DNA of 64,000 nt from Halorussus rarus (GCF_003369835.1 NZ_QPMJ01000002.1:930001-994000); one strand, 5' to 3'; positions 24,023 through 33,395 are shown, counted from the first letter of the stretch. Numbers and translations are program-made. The notes: generated by a model not told the origin, from the sequence alone.

Positions 24023-24619
24023 CTAGTACTCCGCGAACCCCTCGGTGTCGAGGAAGTTGTGCGCGACCGTGATGGCGTGGTCGGCGTGGAGCAACTCCGG
24101 GCCCAGCCGCACGCGCTCGTCGGCGGCCGCCGCGAGCAGGTCCGCCTCCCCGTCCGCGAAGTCGTGGTGGTCCGAGAGCACGAAGACCGGATCCTCTGGC
24201 GGTTTGACGTCGACCACGGGGGCGCCGTCCTCGTGGAGCTGGATTACGGTCCCGTCGCGGGCTGCCTCCTCCAGGACCGGCTCGAACCCGCGCTTCGAGA
24301 GGTGGACGCCCGGCGAGCTCTCGGTCTCCATGTGGCCGATGGCCTCGTCCTTCGCGTCGAGCGCGTTGCGGATGAGGGCGGCTGTGCTGCGCTCGTCGGG
24401 ATTGAGCCGCCGGAGCTCCGACCCTTTGAAGCGGACGGTCACCTCGTCGGCCAGCACGAGGTGGACCCGCACGTCCTCCCGGATGGCGTGCGAGAGGAAG
24501 AATGCGGAGTTGACGCACCGACAGAGCACGTCGAGGCGGCCCGCACCGCCCGCGAGGTCGTCCAGCGAGAAGTCGGGGGTCGTCGGGGCGTCGTGGCCCA
24601 GGACGATGAACTGGCGCAT
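24023..24619 (-). CDS. trmY: tRNA (pseudouridine(54)-N(1))-methyltransferase TrmY
   Basis: A 198-residue protein starting [20 protein letters not shown] and continuing [19 protein letters not shown], the opening of archaeal TrmY, a SPOUT-fold enzyme that methylates N1 of pseudouridine 54 in the tRNA T loop. Later segments [15 protein letters not shown] and [16 protein letters not shown] form the knotted S-adenosylmethionine site. ATG 24619 is preferred over a longer frame from 24709 because the family begins with this strand. Length is typical. It stands alone, divergent from cetZ. Confidence 0.92.
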   Translation of the reverse strand: MRQFIVLGHDAPTTPDFSLDDLAGGAGRLDVLCRCVNSAFFLSHAIREDVRVHLVLADEVTVRFKGSELRRLNPDERSTAALIRNALDAKDEAIGHMETESSPGVHLSKRGFEPVLEEAARDGTVIQLHEDGAPVVDVKPPEDPVFVLSDHHDFADGEADLLAAAADERVRLGPELLHADHAITVAHNFLDTEGFAEY

Positions 24620-25001
24620 GCGGTCGGCTACTCGCGCCGGCGTAATACGGGCGTCGAAGCTCGCGGGCGGAGTCGCCCTCTCGGAAGAGAGGTCGGGACG
24701 ACTACACACTCGGTGGTAAGCGGTCTTTACTGTCGAGAACCGCCGGACGGCGCCGGAGCGTTCCGCGAGGTTCGACGGACAGGGAGGTCGAGAGCGGCCG
24801 TCGAACAGACCGCCTGCCGCCGCGCCCCGCCGGTCGCTCGCCGGGGCGAGAACTCGTGTGGCACCGCCTGAAACCCCGTGTGCCGCCGTATAACTATGGG
24901 TACGACTCCCCTCGTGAGCAGGTACAGCCGATAGGCCCGGCCCGACGCGCAGTCAGTGACCGGGTACCGTTCGCACATCGGCGTTAGGGAGGCACCAAAA
25001 C
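24620..25001. other. Divergent intergenic region trmY/cetZ
   Basis: About 380 bp between two divergent core genes; it should hold both promoters. AT-rich spots are TCTTTACTG near 24730 and CGTATAACT near 24888, both too far from the starts for leaderless transcription, so untranslated leaders are possible. No RNA gene is recognised. Confidence 0.45.
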
Positions 25002-26165
25002 ATGAAGCTCGCAATGATCGGCTTCGGACAGGCCGGCGGGAAGATCGTGGACAAGTTCGTGGAGTACGACCGGGAGACGGGCAGTGACGTCGTCCGGTCG
25101 GCCATCGCAGTCAACACCGCGAAGGCGGACCTCGCGGGGCTCGAGCACGTCCCCGAGCGAAACCGGGTGCTCATCGGCCAGGCCCGCGTGAAGGGCCACG
25201 GCGTGGGCGCCGACAACGAGCTCGGCGCGGAGATCGCCGAGGCGGACATCGACGAGATCCAGGGCGCGGTCGACCAGGTACCGGTCCACGAGATCGACGC
25301 GTTCCTCGTGGTCGCGGGGATGGGCGGCGGCACCGGGTCAGGCGGCGCGCCCGTGCTGGCCAGTCACCTCAAGCGCATCTACACCGAACCCGTCTACGGG
25401 CTCGGCATCCTGCCCGCCGAGGACGAGGGCGGCATCTACACGCTGAACGCCGCCCGGTCGTTCAAGACGTTCGTCGACGAGGTCGACAACCTCCTCGTGT
25501 TCGACAACGACGCGTGGCGCGAGACCGGCGAGTCGGTCCGGGGCGGCTACGACCGCATCAACGAGGAGATCGTCCGACGGTTCGGCGTGCTGTTCTCGGC
25601 CGGCGAGGTCCAGCAGGGCGAGGACGTCGCCGAGAGCGTGGTCGACTCCAGCGAGATCATCAACACGCTCTCGTGCGGCGGCGTTTCGACCATCGGGTAC
25701 GCGACCGAACAGGTCGACGCCGCGGGCGGCGGGCTGCTCGGCCGGTTCTCCGACGAGGAACTCGACGCCACCGAGACCACGAACCGCATCACGAGCCTGA
25801 TCCGGAAGGCCGCGCTCGGCCGGCTCACCCTGCCCTGCGAGGTCCGGAGCACCGACCGGTCGCTGGTGGTCGTCGGCGGCCCGAAGGACCACCTCAACCG
25901 GAAAGGGATCGAGCGCGGCCGGAAGTGGCTCGAGAACGAGACCGCGAGCATGGAGGTCCGGGGCGGCGACTACCCGATGGCCGGCACAGACCGCGTCGCG
26001 GCGGTGACGCTGCTGTCGGGAGTCACCGACGTCCCGCGCATCAAGGACCTCCAGGGCGTCGCGGTCGAGACCCAGGACAACCTCGAGGCCATCGAGGAGG
26101 AAAGCGACCAGAACCTCGAGAGCCTCATCCGGGACGACGGCGACGAACTGGAGGCGCTGTTCTGA
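25002..26165 (+). CDS. cetZ: CetZ tubulin-like GTPase
   Basis: A 387-residue tubulin/FtsZ superfamily protein. The opening MKLAMIGFGQAGGKIVDKF and the G-box GMGGGTGSG (106-114) are intact, followed by VYGLGILPAEDEGGIYTLNA and NTLSCGGVSTIGYA. The N-terminus and the tail without an FtsZ-type C-terminal peptide identify CetZ, a haloarchaeal cytoskeletal GTPase that controls cell shape and motility, rather than FtsZ. The C-terminal tail is short and acidic (EEESDQNLESLIRDD). Which CetZ paralog this is cannot be told from sequence alone. It is probably monocistronic. Confidence 0.93.
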   Translation: MKLAMIGFGQAGGKIVDKFVEYDRETGSDVVRSAIAVNTAKADLAGLEHVPERNRVLIGQARVKGHGVGADNELGAEIAEADIDEIQGAVDQVPVHEIDAFLVVAGMGGGTGSGGAPVLASHLKRIYTEPVYGLGILPAEDEGGIYTLNAARSFKTFVDEVDNLLVFDNDAWRETGESVRGGYDRINEEIVRRFGVLFSAGEVQQGEDVAESVVDSSEIINTLSCGGVSTIGYATEQVDAAGGGLLGRFSDEELDATETTNRITSLIRKAALGRLTLPCEVRSTDRSLVVVGGPKDHLNRKGIERGRKWLENETASMEVRGGDYPMAGTDRVAAVTLLSGVTDVPRIKDLQGVAVETQDNLEAIEEESDQNLESLIRDDGDELEALF

Positions 26166-26442
26166 GGCCGGACTGACCCCGCTCCGAGTCCGGGCGGCGG
26201 CGTCGATTGATTCTTGGTTTGGTTGGGTCGACGCGGCCGCCCGGTGCCGTCTCTGCGGTGCTGGTTTTCTTCGACGGATTTATCGTTCTTCTCGTTTCGG
26301 CGCCTCGAAGTCGTACTTATTTCTATCGAGTCGGCCGCGATATCCGCGCGCCGAAGCGGATAGTATAAACAATACCGGATCAATTTGAATATATACAATA
26401 TTTTTACTATCCTCGGGTGACCTGCCCTCACTAGTTACCACC

Positions 26443-27633
26443 ATGACCACTCCCCACGCGCTCCGAGATCTCGCGACCCTCATCGAGACCATCGACGACG
26501 CCGACATCTCTATCGACGGCGTGCGAACGCCCGAGGGGTCGCTCGTCGACGGCCCGACGCTCACCGCGGAGCTGACCGTGCGGCTCGACTGGGGTGCGCT
26601 CGACGACGTCGGGAGTCCGGTCTCGGTCGCGCTTCCGGACGACGGCGAGGTCGAGTCCGACGAGTCGGGGGTCGCGTTCCCGCTGGACGTCGAACTCGAC
26701 GTCGGCGACGGCGAGACGGAGACCGAACCGGTCGCAGGAACCGGAAAGACCGCGGAGACTGCGAAGACGCAGGTCACCGACGGCGGCGTCGCGATGGTCC
26801 GGAGCGACGACCCGGCCGACGCGGACGCAGACCGCGACGCGGAAACCGACGCGCCGGAAGCCGACGAGGAAACTGGCGCGACGGAGGCCAAAGAGGAGAC
26901 CGGAACAACAGAACGCGAAGAACAGATCGATGCGGCGGAGAGCACCGAGACGTCGGACGAGGCGGACACCGACGACGGCGCGGAGGCGGACGCGACGCCG
27001 GAGCCCCACCGCGACCCGGAGCGGCTCCGCGAGGCCTACGAGTCGTGCGACACGTTCCCGGAGATGGCCGAGGCGCTGGGCGCCAGCGTCACGCCCCAGA
27101 CGGTCCGATACCACGCCATCGAACTGGGCATCCACCGACCGCACGAGCGACCCAGTTCCGCCGGTCGAGCGGAGGTCGAATCAGCCGGCGACGAGTCCTC
27201 ATCGGCGGACCACTCGGACGAGCGTCACGCCGAAAGCGAGCGCGAGTCGGTCGATTCGGGGTCCGAAGCCGAGTCGACCGTTTCGGCGACTGACGATCAG
27301 CCGAGCACACCCGGGACAGAGAACTCGGCAGCGGCAACCGAGACAGCGGACGACGAGGGGGAATCCCGACCGCCCGAGCCGCGGACCGAGGACCTGCCGG
27401 CCGACGTCGACCTGCCCTCGCACGTGACGCTGGCCGACCTCCGGGACGCGGTCAGCGACGCGACGACGCTCTACGAGGTCCAGCGCGACCTCCGGGTCGA
27501 CAGGAGCGCGGCGCGGCGACTCCTCCGGGACCTGAACCTGCTCGACCTGGTGACCGGCCGCGCGGCCACCGCCGACGAGCGGAGCACCTCCGCGGCGAGC
27601 ATCGACGAGCGGATCCGTCGGGCCTGCGCGTGA
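26443..27633 (+). CDS. Acidic haloarchaeal protein with HTH segments
   Basis: A 396-residue, extremely acidic protein. The N-terminal domain (about 1-90) is beta-rich (LTAELTVRLDWGALDDVGSP); a disordered Glu/Asp/Thr-rich linker follows. Residues about 190-227 form a helix-turn-helix (RLREAYESCDTFPEMAEALG, TPQTVRYHAIELGIH), a second disordered linker comes next, and a C-terminal helical module (VTLADLRDAVSDATTLYEVQ, RSAARRLLRDLNLLDLVTGR) looks like a second HTH. It is likely a DNA-binding protein of unknown target. Two AT-rich tracts in the 277-bp gap before it (near 26365 and 26400) are candidate promoters. Confidence 0.75.
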   Translation: MTTPHALRDLATLIETIDDADISIDGVRTPEGSLVDGPTLTAELTVRLDWGALDDVGSPVSVALPDDGEVESDESGVAFPLDVELDVGDGETETEPVAGTGKTAETAKTQVTDGGVAMVRSDDPADADADRDAETDAPEADEETGATEAKEETGTTEREEQIDAAESTETSDEADTDDGAEADATPEPHRDPERLREAYESCDTFPEMAEALGASVTPQTVRYHAIELGIHRPHERPSSAGRAEVESAGDESSSADHSDERHAESERESVDSGSEAESTVSATDDQPSTPGTENSAAATETADDEGESRPPEPRTEDLPADVDLPSHVTLADLRDAVSDATTLYEVQRDLRVDRSAARRLLRDLNLLDLVTGRAATADERSTSAASIDERIRRACA

Positions 27634-27681
27634 AAAACGGGGAGTAGCGGTCGGGCGATTCGGGTCCGTCGCGGCGCGGCA

Positions 27682-27846
27682 TCACCAGACGCGGGCGGCC
27701 GGCGTGCCGCAACTCTCGCAGACCACCGCGTCGTCGCCCTTGAACGAGTCGCGCGCCAGCGTGCCGGTCGCGCACCACGCGCAGCCGTCGCCGACGAGCG
27801 GCGCGAGGAGGGCGTCGGGGTCGACCTCTGAGGATACGGATTGCAT
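27682..27846 (-). CDS. Small zinc finger protein, HVO_A0556-like
   Basis: A 54-residue protein with CAWC and CESC spaced by about 18 residues, ending GTPAARVW. The order of CxxC, then F-K-G-D-D-A-V-V-C-x-x-CGTP and a final Trp is what I recall for the HVO_A0556 family of haloarchaeal mini zinc fingers, whose function is unsettled. ATG 27846 is chosen because the longer frame to 27957 adds residues unlike the family. It runs convergent with the acidic HTH gene, about 50 bp away. Confidence 0.7.
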   Translation of the reverse strand: MQSVSSEVDPDALLAPLVGDGCAWCATGTLARDSFKGDDAVVCESCGTPAARVW

Positions 27847-28014
27847 CGTTCGAAGGCGCACGGCAGCGAACCATGAAAGTGTCGGAATTGAAACCACAAC
27901 TGACATGTCGTCGGTGAGAACTGGATTGGAATCGAGCCCTCGCTCGACTTCAATCAACCTGCCGGTGTGGAAATATAATGTAGATTTATTATTCAGTAGA
28001 CAGACATAGCTACC

Positions 28015-28134
28015 GTGTCGATCTACACGAGAGTGTGTGACTGCTGCGGAAACGCAGTGGAGAGAGGCAAAGGCGACTTCTGTCGTCGGTGCAGGGCGGC
28101 GGATTGCGGCGCGGACGAGGCGAACTGCGGCTGA
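28015..28134 (+). CDS. Possible 39-residue zinc-binding micro-protein
   Basis: A short frame starting at GTG 28015 encodes 39 residues with the cysteine pattern CDCC, then FCRRC after 12 residues, then DCG and NCG. The spaced Cys pairs and basic residues are typical of haloarchaeal mini zinc fingers. The AT-rich tract ATGTAGATTTATTATT at about 27978-27993 centres roughly 28 nt upstream of the GTG and could be its promoter. Codon-level evidence is limited by the short length; translation is unproven. Confidence 0.5.
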   Translation: MSIYTRVCDCCGNAVERGKGDFCRRCRAADCGADEANCG

Positions 28135-28267
28135 GCGCTCGCGACCGGGAGGAGACCCGAGCGGCCGCGTCCGGAGTCCGGGAAACTGACGCCCTGCCGG
28201 ACGTCCGACGACCGAGTCCCGAAGCCGACTGGTGACCGCCGAAGGACGCGTGTTGGACGGTACGCAA

Positions 28268-28558
28268 TCACTCCAGCTCGACCGTCTCGTACACGCCGGG
28301 GATTCCCGTCTCCTCGACCGTCGCGGTCACCTCCCGTCCCTCCCCGGCGGCCGTCTCGGTGACGAGCGTCGCGGGCTCGATGGGCCGGCGCGTCAGGAAC
28401 GCCCGCACGCGCTCGACCCACGACGGGGCGCCGCCCTTCCGGCAGACCAGGACGTACCGCGACTCCGCCAGCGTTCGCAGCTCCTCGTCGAGGTCGTACT
28501 CGTCCAGTTCCTCCGGCGCGACGACGTGGAGCACCTCGGCCCGCAGCGTCTCGGTCAT
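28268..28558 (-). CDS. Conserved haloarchaeal protein, unknown function
   Basis: A 96-residue acidic protein: MTETLRAEVLHVVAPEELDE opens it, ESRYVLVCRKGGAPSWVERV follows, and VTATVEETGIPGVYETVELE closes it. The pattern is one I recall from conserved haloarchaeal proteins of a DUF7526 type, with no known role. It appears to be a small beta-rich domain. It follows the MFS transporter gene on the same strand with an 86-bp gap, so it could be cotranscribed with it. Confidence 0.7.
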   Translation of the reverse strand: MTETLRAEVLHVVAPEELDEYDLDEELRTLAESRYVLVCRKGGAPSWVERVRAFLTRRPIEPATLVTETAAGEGREVTATVEETGIPGVYETVELE

Positions 28559-28644
28559 ATCGGAACGAACTGCTCGGCGTGGATACGTCTTGCTCGTCGG
28601 GGCGAGGGAGTCGCACCGGACGTCACCGCGTTCGGAGAAGCCCG

Positions 28645-29865
28645 TCACCGCAGCTCCGGGAGGAAGGCGAAGATGGCCGCGACGACGGCGAGCAGGCCGC
28701 CCAGCACCAGCATCGCGCCGTCGAAGTAGCCGGCGTCCGCGAGCACGCCGACGAAGAACGACCCGGTCGACGCGACGAGGAAGTAGCTGGTCCGGATGAG
28801 CCCCCAGGCTCCGTTGCGGTCCTCGGGCGGGAGGGCGTTGATGATGTAGGTGTTGGTCACCGGCGCGATGCCGAGCTGGACGCCGGCGAGGGCGACGACG
28901 GCGGCGATGGGGAGCGGCCCGGAGACGTACGGCAGCGCGAGCAGCGGCGGGACTCCGACGCCGGCGAGCGCGACCAGGACGGTCCGGTTCCCGAAGCGGG
29001 TGACCGCCCGGCCGCCGGCGACCTGCGCGACCGCGCCGCTCACGAACAGCAGCGAGAACAGCGCGCTGGCGGTCACGCCGTCGAGCCCCTTGACCGTGAT
29101 GAGGTACGTCGGGAGGAACGCGGTGAGGCCCTGGTAGACGAACACGCGAACGGTCTTTCCGCCGACGCCGAGCAGGACGGACCGGCTGCCGACCGCCGAC
29201 CCCAGGCCGCGGAGCCGACCGCGGACCGACGCGCCGGCAGCGTCGGCGGGGGTCGTCGACGGGACGACGCGCCAGGCCAGCACCGTCGTCGCGAGGAGCA
29301 GCGGCGCCGCGCCCGCGATGGTCGCGCGCCACCCGAACCGGGTCGTGGCCGCGCCGGCGACGACCGGCAGCGCCGCGGCACCCAGGCTCCCGACCGCGAG
29401 CGTGACGCCGATGGCCGTGCTGTCGTTGTCGGGGTAGAGCGACGAGAGCAGCGTCCCGCGCGTGGGGCCAAATAGCCCGTTGCCGACGCCGACGAGTGCG
29501 GCGGTCACGAGGAAGACCGCGAACAGCGGCGCGGCCGCGAGCGCGACGATGCTCACGGTCATCACCGCCAGGCTGGCGACCAGCACCGTCCGGTCGCCCA
29601 CGCGGTCGCTCAGCAGGCCGGCCGGGAACTGCGACAGCCCGTACACCGCCCAGATGACCGTGACGGTGACGCCGGCGGTCGCGTTGTCGATGCGGAACGT
29701 CGCCTTGATGCCCGGCAGCAGCACCGGAATCGTGATTCGGGTCCCGAGAATCAGCAGCCACCCCAGCGCGATGGCGACCAGCGCCCACCCGCGGCCGTCG
29801 CCCTGCAGCGGCGCGACCACCCGTTCGACCCGGTCTCGTAACGGTGCCGTAATCGTCCCGACCAT
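28645..29865 (-). CDS. MFS transporter
   Basis: A 406-residue polytopic protein with about 12 membrane helices. It opens after a short cytoplasmic segment with WALVAIALGWLLILGTRITI, has the loop 2-3 motif GLLSDRVGDRTVLV (the MFS G-x-x-x-DRxGRR type) and a repeated GRAVTRFGNRTVLVAL in the second half, as expected for the two six-helix bundles. The substrate cannot be read from sequence; drug or metabolite efflux and sugar-type transport are possible. It is divergent from the 3-hydroxyacyl-CoA dehydrogenase gene 153 bp away. Confidence 0.88.
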   Translation of the reverse strand: MVGTITAPLRDRVERVVAPLQGDGRGWALVAIALGWLLILGTRITIPVLLPGIKATFRIDNATAGVTVTVIWAVYGLSQFPAGLLSDRVGDRTVLVASLAVMTVSIVALAAAPLFAVFLVTAALVGVGNGLFGPTRGTLLSSLYPDNDSTAIGVTLAVGSLGAAALPVVAGAATTRFGWRATIAGAAPLLLATTVLAWRVVPSTTPADAAGASVRGRLRGLGSAVGSRSVLLGVGGKTVRVFVYQGLTAFLPTYLITVKGLDGVTASALFSLLFVSGAVAQVAGGRAVTRFGNRTVLVALAGVGVPPLLALPYVSGPLPIAAVVALAGVQLGIAPVTNTYIINALPPEDRNGAWGLIRTSYFLVASTGSFFVGVLADAGYFDGAMLVLGGLLAVVAAIFAFLPELR

Positions 29866-30018
29866 TCGGTGCGGTGCGTTACCACCACTCTGACGACCGC
29901 ATTATACGTTCCGGCCTCGGCAACCGGGAACGCGTTTCGACACGACCGAGGCGGAACGCCGAACCGCGGCGGACGCCGCCGTCCCAAGAGCAATGGTGGT
30001 GTGCGGTGATACGGGGAT

Positions 30019-30963
30019 ATGAGCGACCTGTGCGAGGTATCGATCGTCGGCGCCGGCGCGATGGGTCACGGGCTGGCCGTGCAGTGTGCGGTGTGCGACC
30101 GGGACGTGACGCTCGTCGACCACAGACGGGCGAATCTCGACCGCGCCCGCGGGCAGGTCCGGGACGCGGTCGCGTTCCTGCACGACGAAGGGCTCACCGA
30201 CCGAGTGCCCGACAGCGTCCTCGACCGTATCGAGTTCACGCTCGACCGGGACGAGGGCGTCGAATCGGCCGACGTCGTTCTGGAGACGATATCCGAGGAC
30301 CTGGCCGCGAAGCGCGACCTCTTCGCGGACCTCGCCGAAGCCGCCCCGGCGGACGCGGTGCTCGCCTCCAACACGTCGAGCATCCCCATCACCGACATCG
30401 CCGAAGGCGCGCCCGACCACGCCGACCGCATCGCCGGCTGTCACTGGTGGTACCCGCCGTACCTTCTGACGCCCGTCGAGGTCGTCAGGGGCGAGGCGAC
30501 CGCCGACGGGACCGTCGAGCGACTCCGGTCGTTCGTGGAGGCGGTCGACCGCGACCCGATTCTGGTCGAGCGCGACGCCCCGGGGTTCGTCTGGAACCGC
30601 GTCCAGTTCGCCGTCGTCCGGGAGTGCCTCCACATTGTCGAGCAGGGCATCGCCTCGGTCGACGACGTGAACCGGGCGATACGGGACGGGTACGCGACCC
30701 GGACGGCCGCCATCGGCCCGTTCGAGACGATGGACATCGCGGGGCTGGACCTGTTCGAAACCATCGCCGAAGACCTCTATCCCGACCTCGCGACCGACGA
30801 GTCGCCCCAGGCGGAACTCCGGGACCGCGTCGACGAGGGCCGGACCGGCATCGACGCCGGCGCCGGGTTCTACGAGTACGACGACGCGCCAGGGGAGGTC
30901 ACCCGCCGGCGCGACGAGACCGTCGCGGCGATTCGGCGAGCGCTCGAGGAACGCGCGGACTGA
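30019..30963 (+). CDS. 3-hydroxyacyl-CoA dehydrogenase
   Basis: A 314-residue NAD-dependent dehydrogenase. The N-terminal Rossmann domain has VSIVGAGAMGHGLAVQCA (G-x-G-x-x-G) and an acidic residue after the second strand (VTLVDHRR) that favours NAD; SNTSSIPITDIAE and GCHWWYPPYLLTPVEVV follow, where the catalytic His of the HFFxP-type motif is present as CHWW. The C-terminal helical domain has GFVWNRVQFAVVREC and GPFETMDIAGLD. It should oxidise a 3-hydroxyacyl-CoA or a related 3-hydroxy acid; WWYPPYLL differs from the common HFFNPVP motif, so a lambda-crystallin or other short-chain 3-hydroxyacid dehydrogenase activity is also possible. Confidence 0.85.
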   Translation: MSDLCEVSIVGAGAMGHGLAVQCAVCDRDVTLVDHRRANLDRARGQVRDAVAFLHDEGLTDRVPDSVLDRIEFTLDRDEGVESADVVLETISEDLAAKRDLFADLAEAAPADAVLASNTSSIPITDIAEGAPDHADRIAGCHWWYPPYLLTPVEVVRGEATADGTVERLRSFVEAVDRDPILVERDAPGFVWNRVQFAVVRECLHIVEQGIASVDDVNRAIRDGYATRTAAIGPFETMDIAGLDLFETIAEDLYPDLATDESPQAELRDRVDEGRTGIDAGAGFYEYDDAPGEVTRRRDETVAAIRRALEERAD

Positions 30964-31036
30964 CGGACGAATCCGCGGCCGGAGATCGACTCGATGACCG
31001 GAGGCGGGATTGCGAATGTTACGCGCCGAAACGCTA

Positions 31037-31690
31037 CTAGCCAGGTCCGAAGGCCGCGATATCGGCGCCCACCGTCGCCAGTGCGTCGGCGGGGTTCGGG
31101 TCGCTGTCGGCCAGATGCGTGTACCGGTGGTCCGGGATGCTCGACAGCGCCGCCGTGACGGCCTCGCTGTACGTCTCGACGCCCGGTTCCGTCGGGTCGT
31201 CGCCGCCCCAGACGTCTCGGATGACCGTCATCGAATCGATGCGCACCTCCAGCATGCGAGGTTCGTAGCGAGCCAACAGTTCCGAAAGCCCGAGCTGGAG
31301 GGCGACGTACTCGGCGGTGTTGTTCCCCGTCCGGGAGCCGACGGGCCGGCCGAGACGGGCGAGTTGATCCTCCGAAGCGTCCATGATGACAGCGCCCGCG
31401 CCTGCGGGGCCGGGGTTGCCGCGTGAGCTGCCGTCGACGTAGAGGACGAAGGTGTCGCTCGTCGGCTCGGAAACGGGTGGCCGTGTGAGTCCCGACCCCC
31501 GCAGGCTTTCGAGCGCGCGACGCAACTCGTCGGAGGTGGTCGCGGGGTCGAAGAGACCGCCGTAGCCGGGGACAGCGTCGTCGATAGCGTCGGTGGCGGC
31601 GGGCATCTCGTAGCCGACCCCCGCGAGTACCTCGTCGACGAGCGCGGCGAGCGGCGAGAGGTGTTCGGCCGGGAGGCGGTCGTCGGTCAC
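31037..31690 (-). CDS. rnhA: Ribonuclease HI
   Basis: A 217-residue protein. The C-terminal half is an RNase H fold with LYVDGSSRGNPGPAGAGAVI (first Asp), NNTAEYVALQLGLSELL (Glu) and VRIDSMTVI (second Asp). The N-terminal 80 residues (SPLAALVDEVLAGVGYEMP) are a haloarchaeal extension. The start is GTG 31690, the haloarchaeal family start; the longer frame to 31768 adds unrelated residues. It removes RNA from RNA-DNA hybrids during replication and repair. No partner genes are evident. Confidence 0.88.
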   Translation of the reverse strand: MTDDRLPAEHLSPLAALVDEVLAGVGYEMPAATDAIDDAVPGYGGLFDPATTSDELRRALESLRGSGLTRPPVSEPTSDTFVLYVDGSSRGNPGPAGAGAVIMDASEDQLARLGRPVGSRTGNNTAEYVALQLGLSELLARYEPRMLEVRIDSMTVIRDVWGGDDPTEPGVETYSEAVTAALSSIPDHRYTHLADSDPNPADALATVGADIAAFGPG

Positions 31691-31975
31691 GTCACGTCCC
31701 CCTTCGGGCTTCGGTTCCGGGGCCTCACACCCTCGCTCCCGGATACTCTCGTTGGCTGGTCGCACCACTGCATACAGATTCTCGGTGGGCGAGCGGGATA
31801 ATCCCTTCCGGTGGCACCGGTGGCGGGCCGTCTGGAATCAGTCGCCCCCTCGGAATCCTCAGCGGCCGGTGCAAACGGCCTGCTGCATATGCGCCCTGAA
31901 TCCGGCACGGCTCCAACATCCAGCACCGCTCAAGAGTTCGACAGAGTCAACAGACTGAAAACGCGTTCGGTGGGT

Positions 31976-32350
31976 TCACGCGAGGTCCTCGACCAGTTCG
32001 AGCACGTACCCGTCGGGACCCTCCAGGAACGCGACCCGGGCATCCGCGTCGTCGACGGTCATCGGCCCCTCGACCACGTCGCACCCGGTCTCGTCGACGA
32101 TGCGCTCGCACTCGGCGTCGACGTCGTCGACCGAGACCGCGATGTGGTCGACGGTCGACCGGTCGGGCTCCGGGTCCGGGCGGTCGGGGTCGTGGCGGAG
32201 CTGTATCTCGCCGTGCTCGCCGCCGACGTAGACGTTCTCGACGCCGTCGAGGGTGAACGACCAGTTCTCCGAGAGGCCAACCGCGTCGACGAAGAACTCG
32301 CGGGCCTCGTCCAGGTCCGATACCCAGATGGCCGTGTGGATGACGTCCAT
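31976..32350 (-). CDS. VOC family protein (glyoxalase-like)
   Basis: A 124-residue single vicinal-oxygen-chelate domain: MDVIHTAIWVSDLDEAREFF, the second module from STVDHIAVSVDDVDAECERI, and a final FLEGPDGYVLELVEDLA. The His in the first strand, His in the second beta-alpha-beta unit and the C-terminal Glu fit a metal site. It is the lactoylglutathione lyase-like type, but haloarchaea usually lack glutathione, so a gamma-glutamylcysteine or other thiol substrate is more likely. It is one of four VOC genes in the window. Confidence 0.85.
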   Translation of the reverse strand: MDVIHTAIWVSDLDEAREFFVDAVGLSENWSFTLDGVENVYVGGEHGEIQLRHDPDRPDPEPDRSTVDHIAVSVDDVDAECERIVDETGCDVVEGPMTVDDADARVAFLEGPDGYVLELVEDLA

Positions 32351-32510
32351 GGGCAGAGGACAGGCCGAAGGATAGTAAATCTCGCTCCGGTCGCGCCCGC
32401 CGGACCGCCAGTGTCGTCGAACCTCGGGAGTCCCGATACCTCGTAACGCCGGTCGCCGAACCGCCCCGACGCTGACCGACCCCAAGCCGTATCCCGTTCG
32501 ACCCGAAACG

Positions 32511-32930
32511 ATGACCAGCACCATGACCTTCGACCCGACCGACCAGGGGCTGGACGCCGACGAAGCGCGCGACCGCGTCGACGAGGCCATCGCGGAGAAC
32601 GAGGTCGTCCTCTTCATGAAGGGGGACGCGCGGATGCCCCAGTGCGGCTACTCGAAGCGCGCGCTCGGTCTCGTCCGGACGTACCGGGACGACGTCGAGA
32701 CGGTCGACGCGCTGCAGAACCTCGACGCCTTCCGGGAGGCGCTCGAAGCCCACAGCGGGTGGGAGACCATCCCCCAGACGTTCGTCGACGGCGAGTTCGT
32801 CGGCGGCAGCGACGTGCTGGCCGAACTCGACGAGCGCGGCGAGCTCGCGGAGACGCTGAACGCCGACCCCGCCGAGGGTGCCACGGAGCGGGCCGGCGGG
32901 GACGACGCCGGCGTCGACGCCCCCTTCTGA
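32511..32930 (+). CDS. Monothiol glutaredoxin family protein
   Basis: A 139-residue protein with a Grx4-type thioredoxin fold. VVLFMKGDARMPQCGYSKRA contains the active-site CGYS (Cys45), a variant of the usual CGFS, and later IPQTFVDGEFVGGSDVLAEL gives the cis-Pro and glutathione-site GGSD. Monothiol glutaredoxins of this type carry or deliver [2Fe-2S] clusters. The C-terminal tail (AEGATERAGGDDAGVDAPF) is a disordered acidic extension. It runs convergent with a VOC gene, only 10 bp apart. Confidence 0.9.
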   Translation: MTSTMTFDPTDQGLDADEARDRVDEAIAENEVVLFMKGDARMPQCGYSKRALGLVRTYRDDVETVDALQNLDAFREALEAHSGWETIPQTFVDGEFVGGSDVLAELDERGELAETLNADPAEGATERAGGDDAGVDAPF

Positions 32931-32940
32931 CGCCCTGGAG

Positions 32941-33309
32941 TCACTCCAGCGACTCGACGAGTTCGACCCGCCGACCGTCGGGGTCGCGGACGAACGCCAC
33001 GCGGGCGCCCGCCTCCGGATGATCAGTGGGCTCCTCGTCGACCCCGTAGTGGTCGATCTCCTCGAAGACCCGGTCGACGTCGTCGACGCCGATGGCGAGG
33101 TGGTCCCACGCCGAGCCGGGCTCGAAGTCGGTCTCGCCGTCGGTGTCCGAGAGCTGGAGCTCGACGCCGTTGTCCGCGGCGATGTACCGATTGCGGGTTT
33201 CGCCGTCGGCGGTCTCGAACTCCCAGGTCTCCTCGAAGCCGAGCTGCTCGTAGAAGGCTATCGTCTCCTCGGCGTCCGCCACGTTGACGTTCACGTGGAT
33301 GAGATCCAT
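32941..33309 (-). CDS. VOC family protein (glyoxalase-like)
   Basis: A 122-residue vicinal-oxygen-chelate protein: MDLIHVNVNVADAEETIAFY, then ETWEFETADGETRNRYIA, DHLAIGVDDVDRVFEEIDHY and ending FVRDPDGRRVELVESLE. Metal ligand candidates are His5, Glu in the middle strand (VELQL), the His of DHLAI and the terminal VEL Glu, as in lactoylglutathione lyase GloA. It probably acts on a hemithioacetal of a haloarchaeal thiol such as gamma-glutamylcysteine with methylglyoxal. It lies between the glutaredoxin gene (convergent) and a small hypothetical gene (divergent). Confidence 0.87.
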   Translation of the reverse strand: MDLIHVNVNVADAEETIAFYEQLGFEETWEFETADGETRNRYIAADNGVELQLSDTDGETDFEPGSAWDHLAIGVDDVDRVFEEIDHYGVDEEPTDHPEAGARVAFVRDPDGRRVELVESLE

Positions 33310-33395
33310 GCTATCGAATCGCTCGCCCGTCGGATAACCGCCGCGGTCGTGGCAAGACGTGTAAACGACTTGGTCGCGGAGGACATGGCCGACGT

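Noticed and set aside
25514-26176. Arginine-rich frame inside cetZ
   Set aside because: Out-of-frame reading of the cetZ gene; CetZ carries the full GTPase signature.
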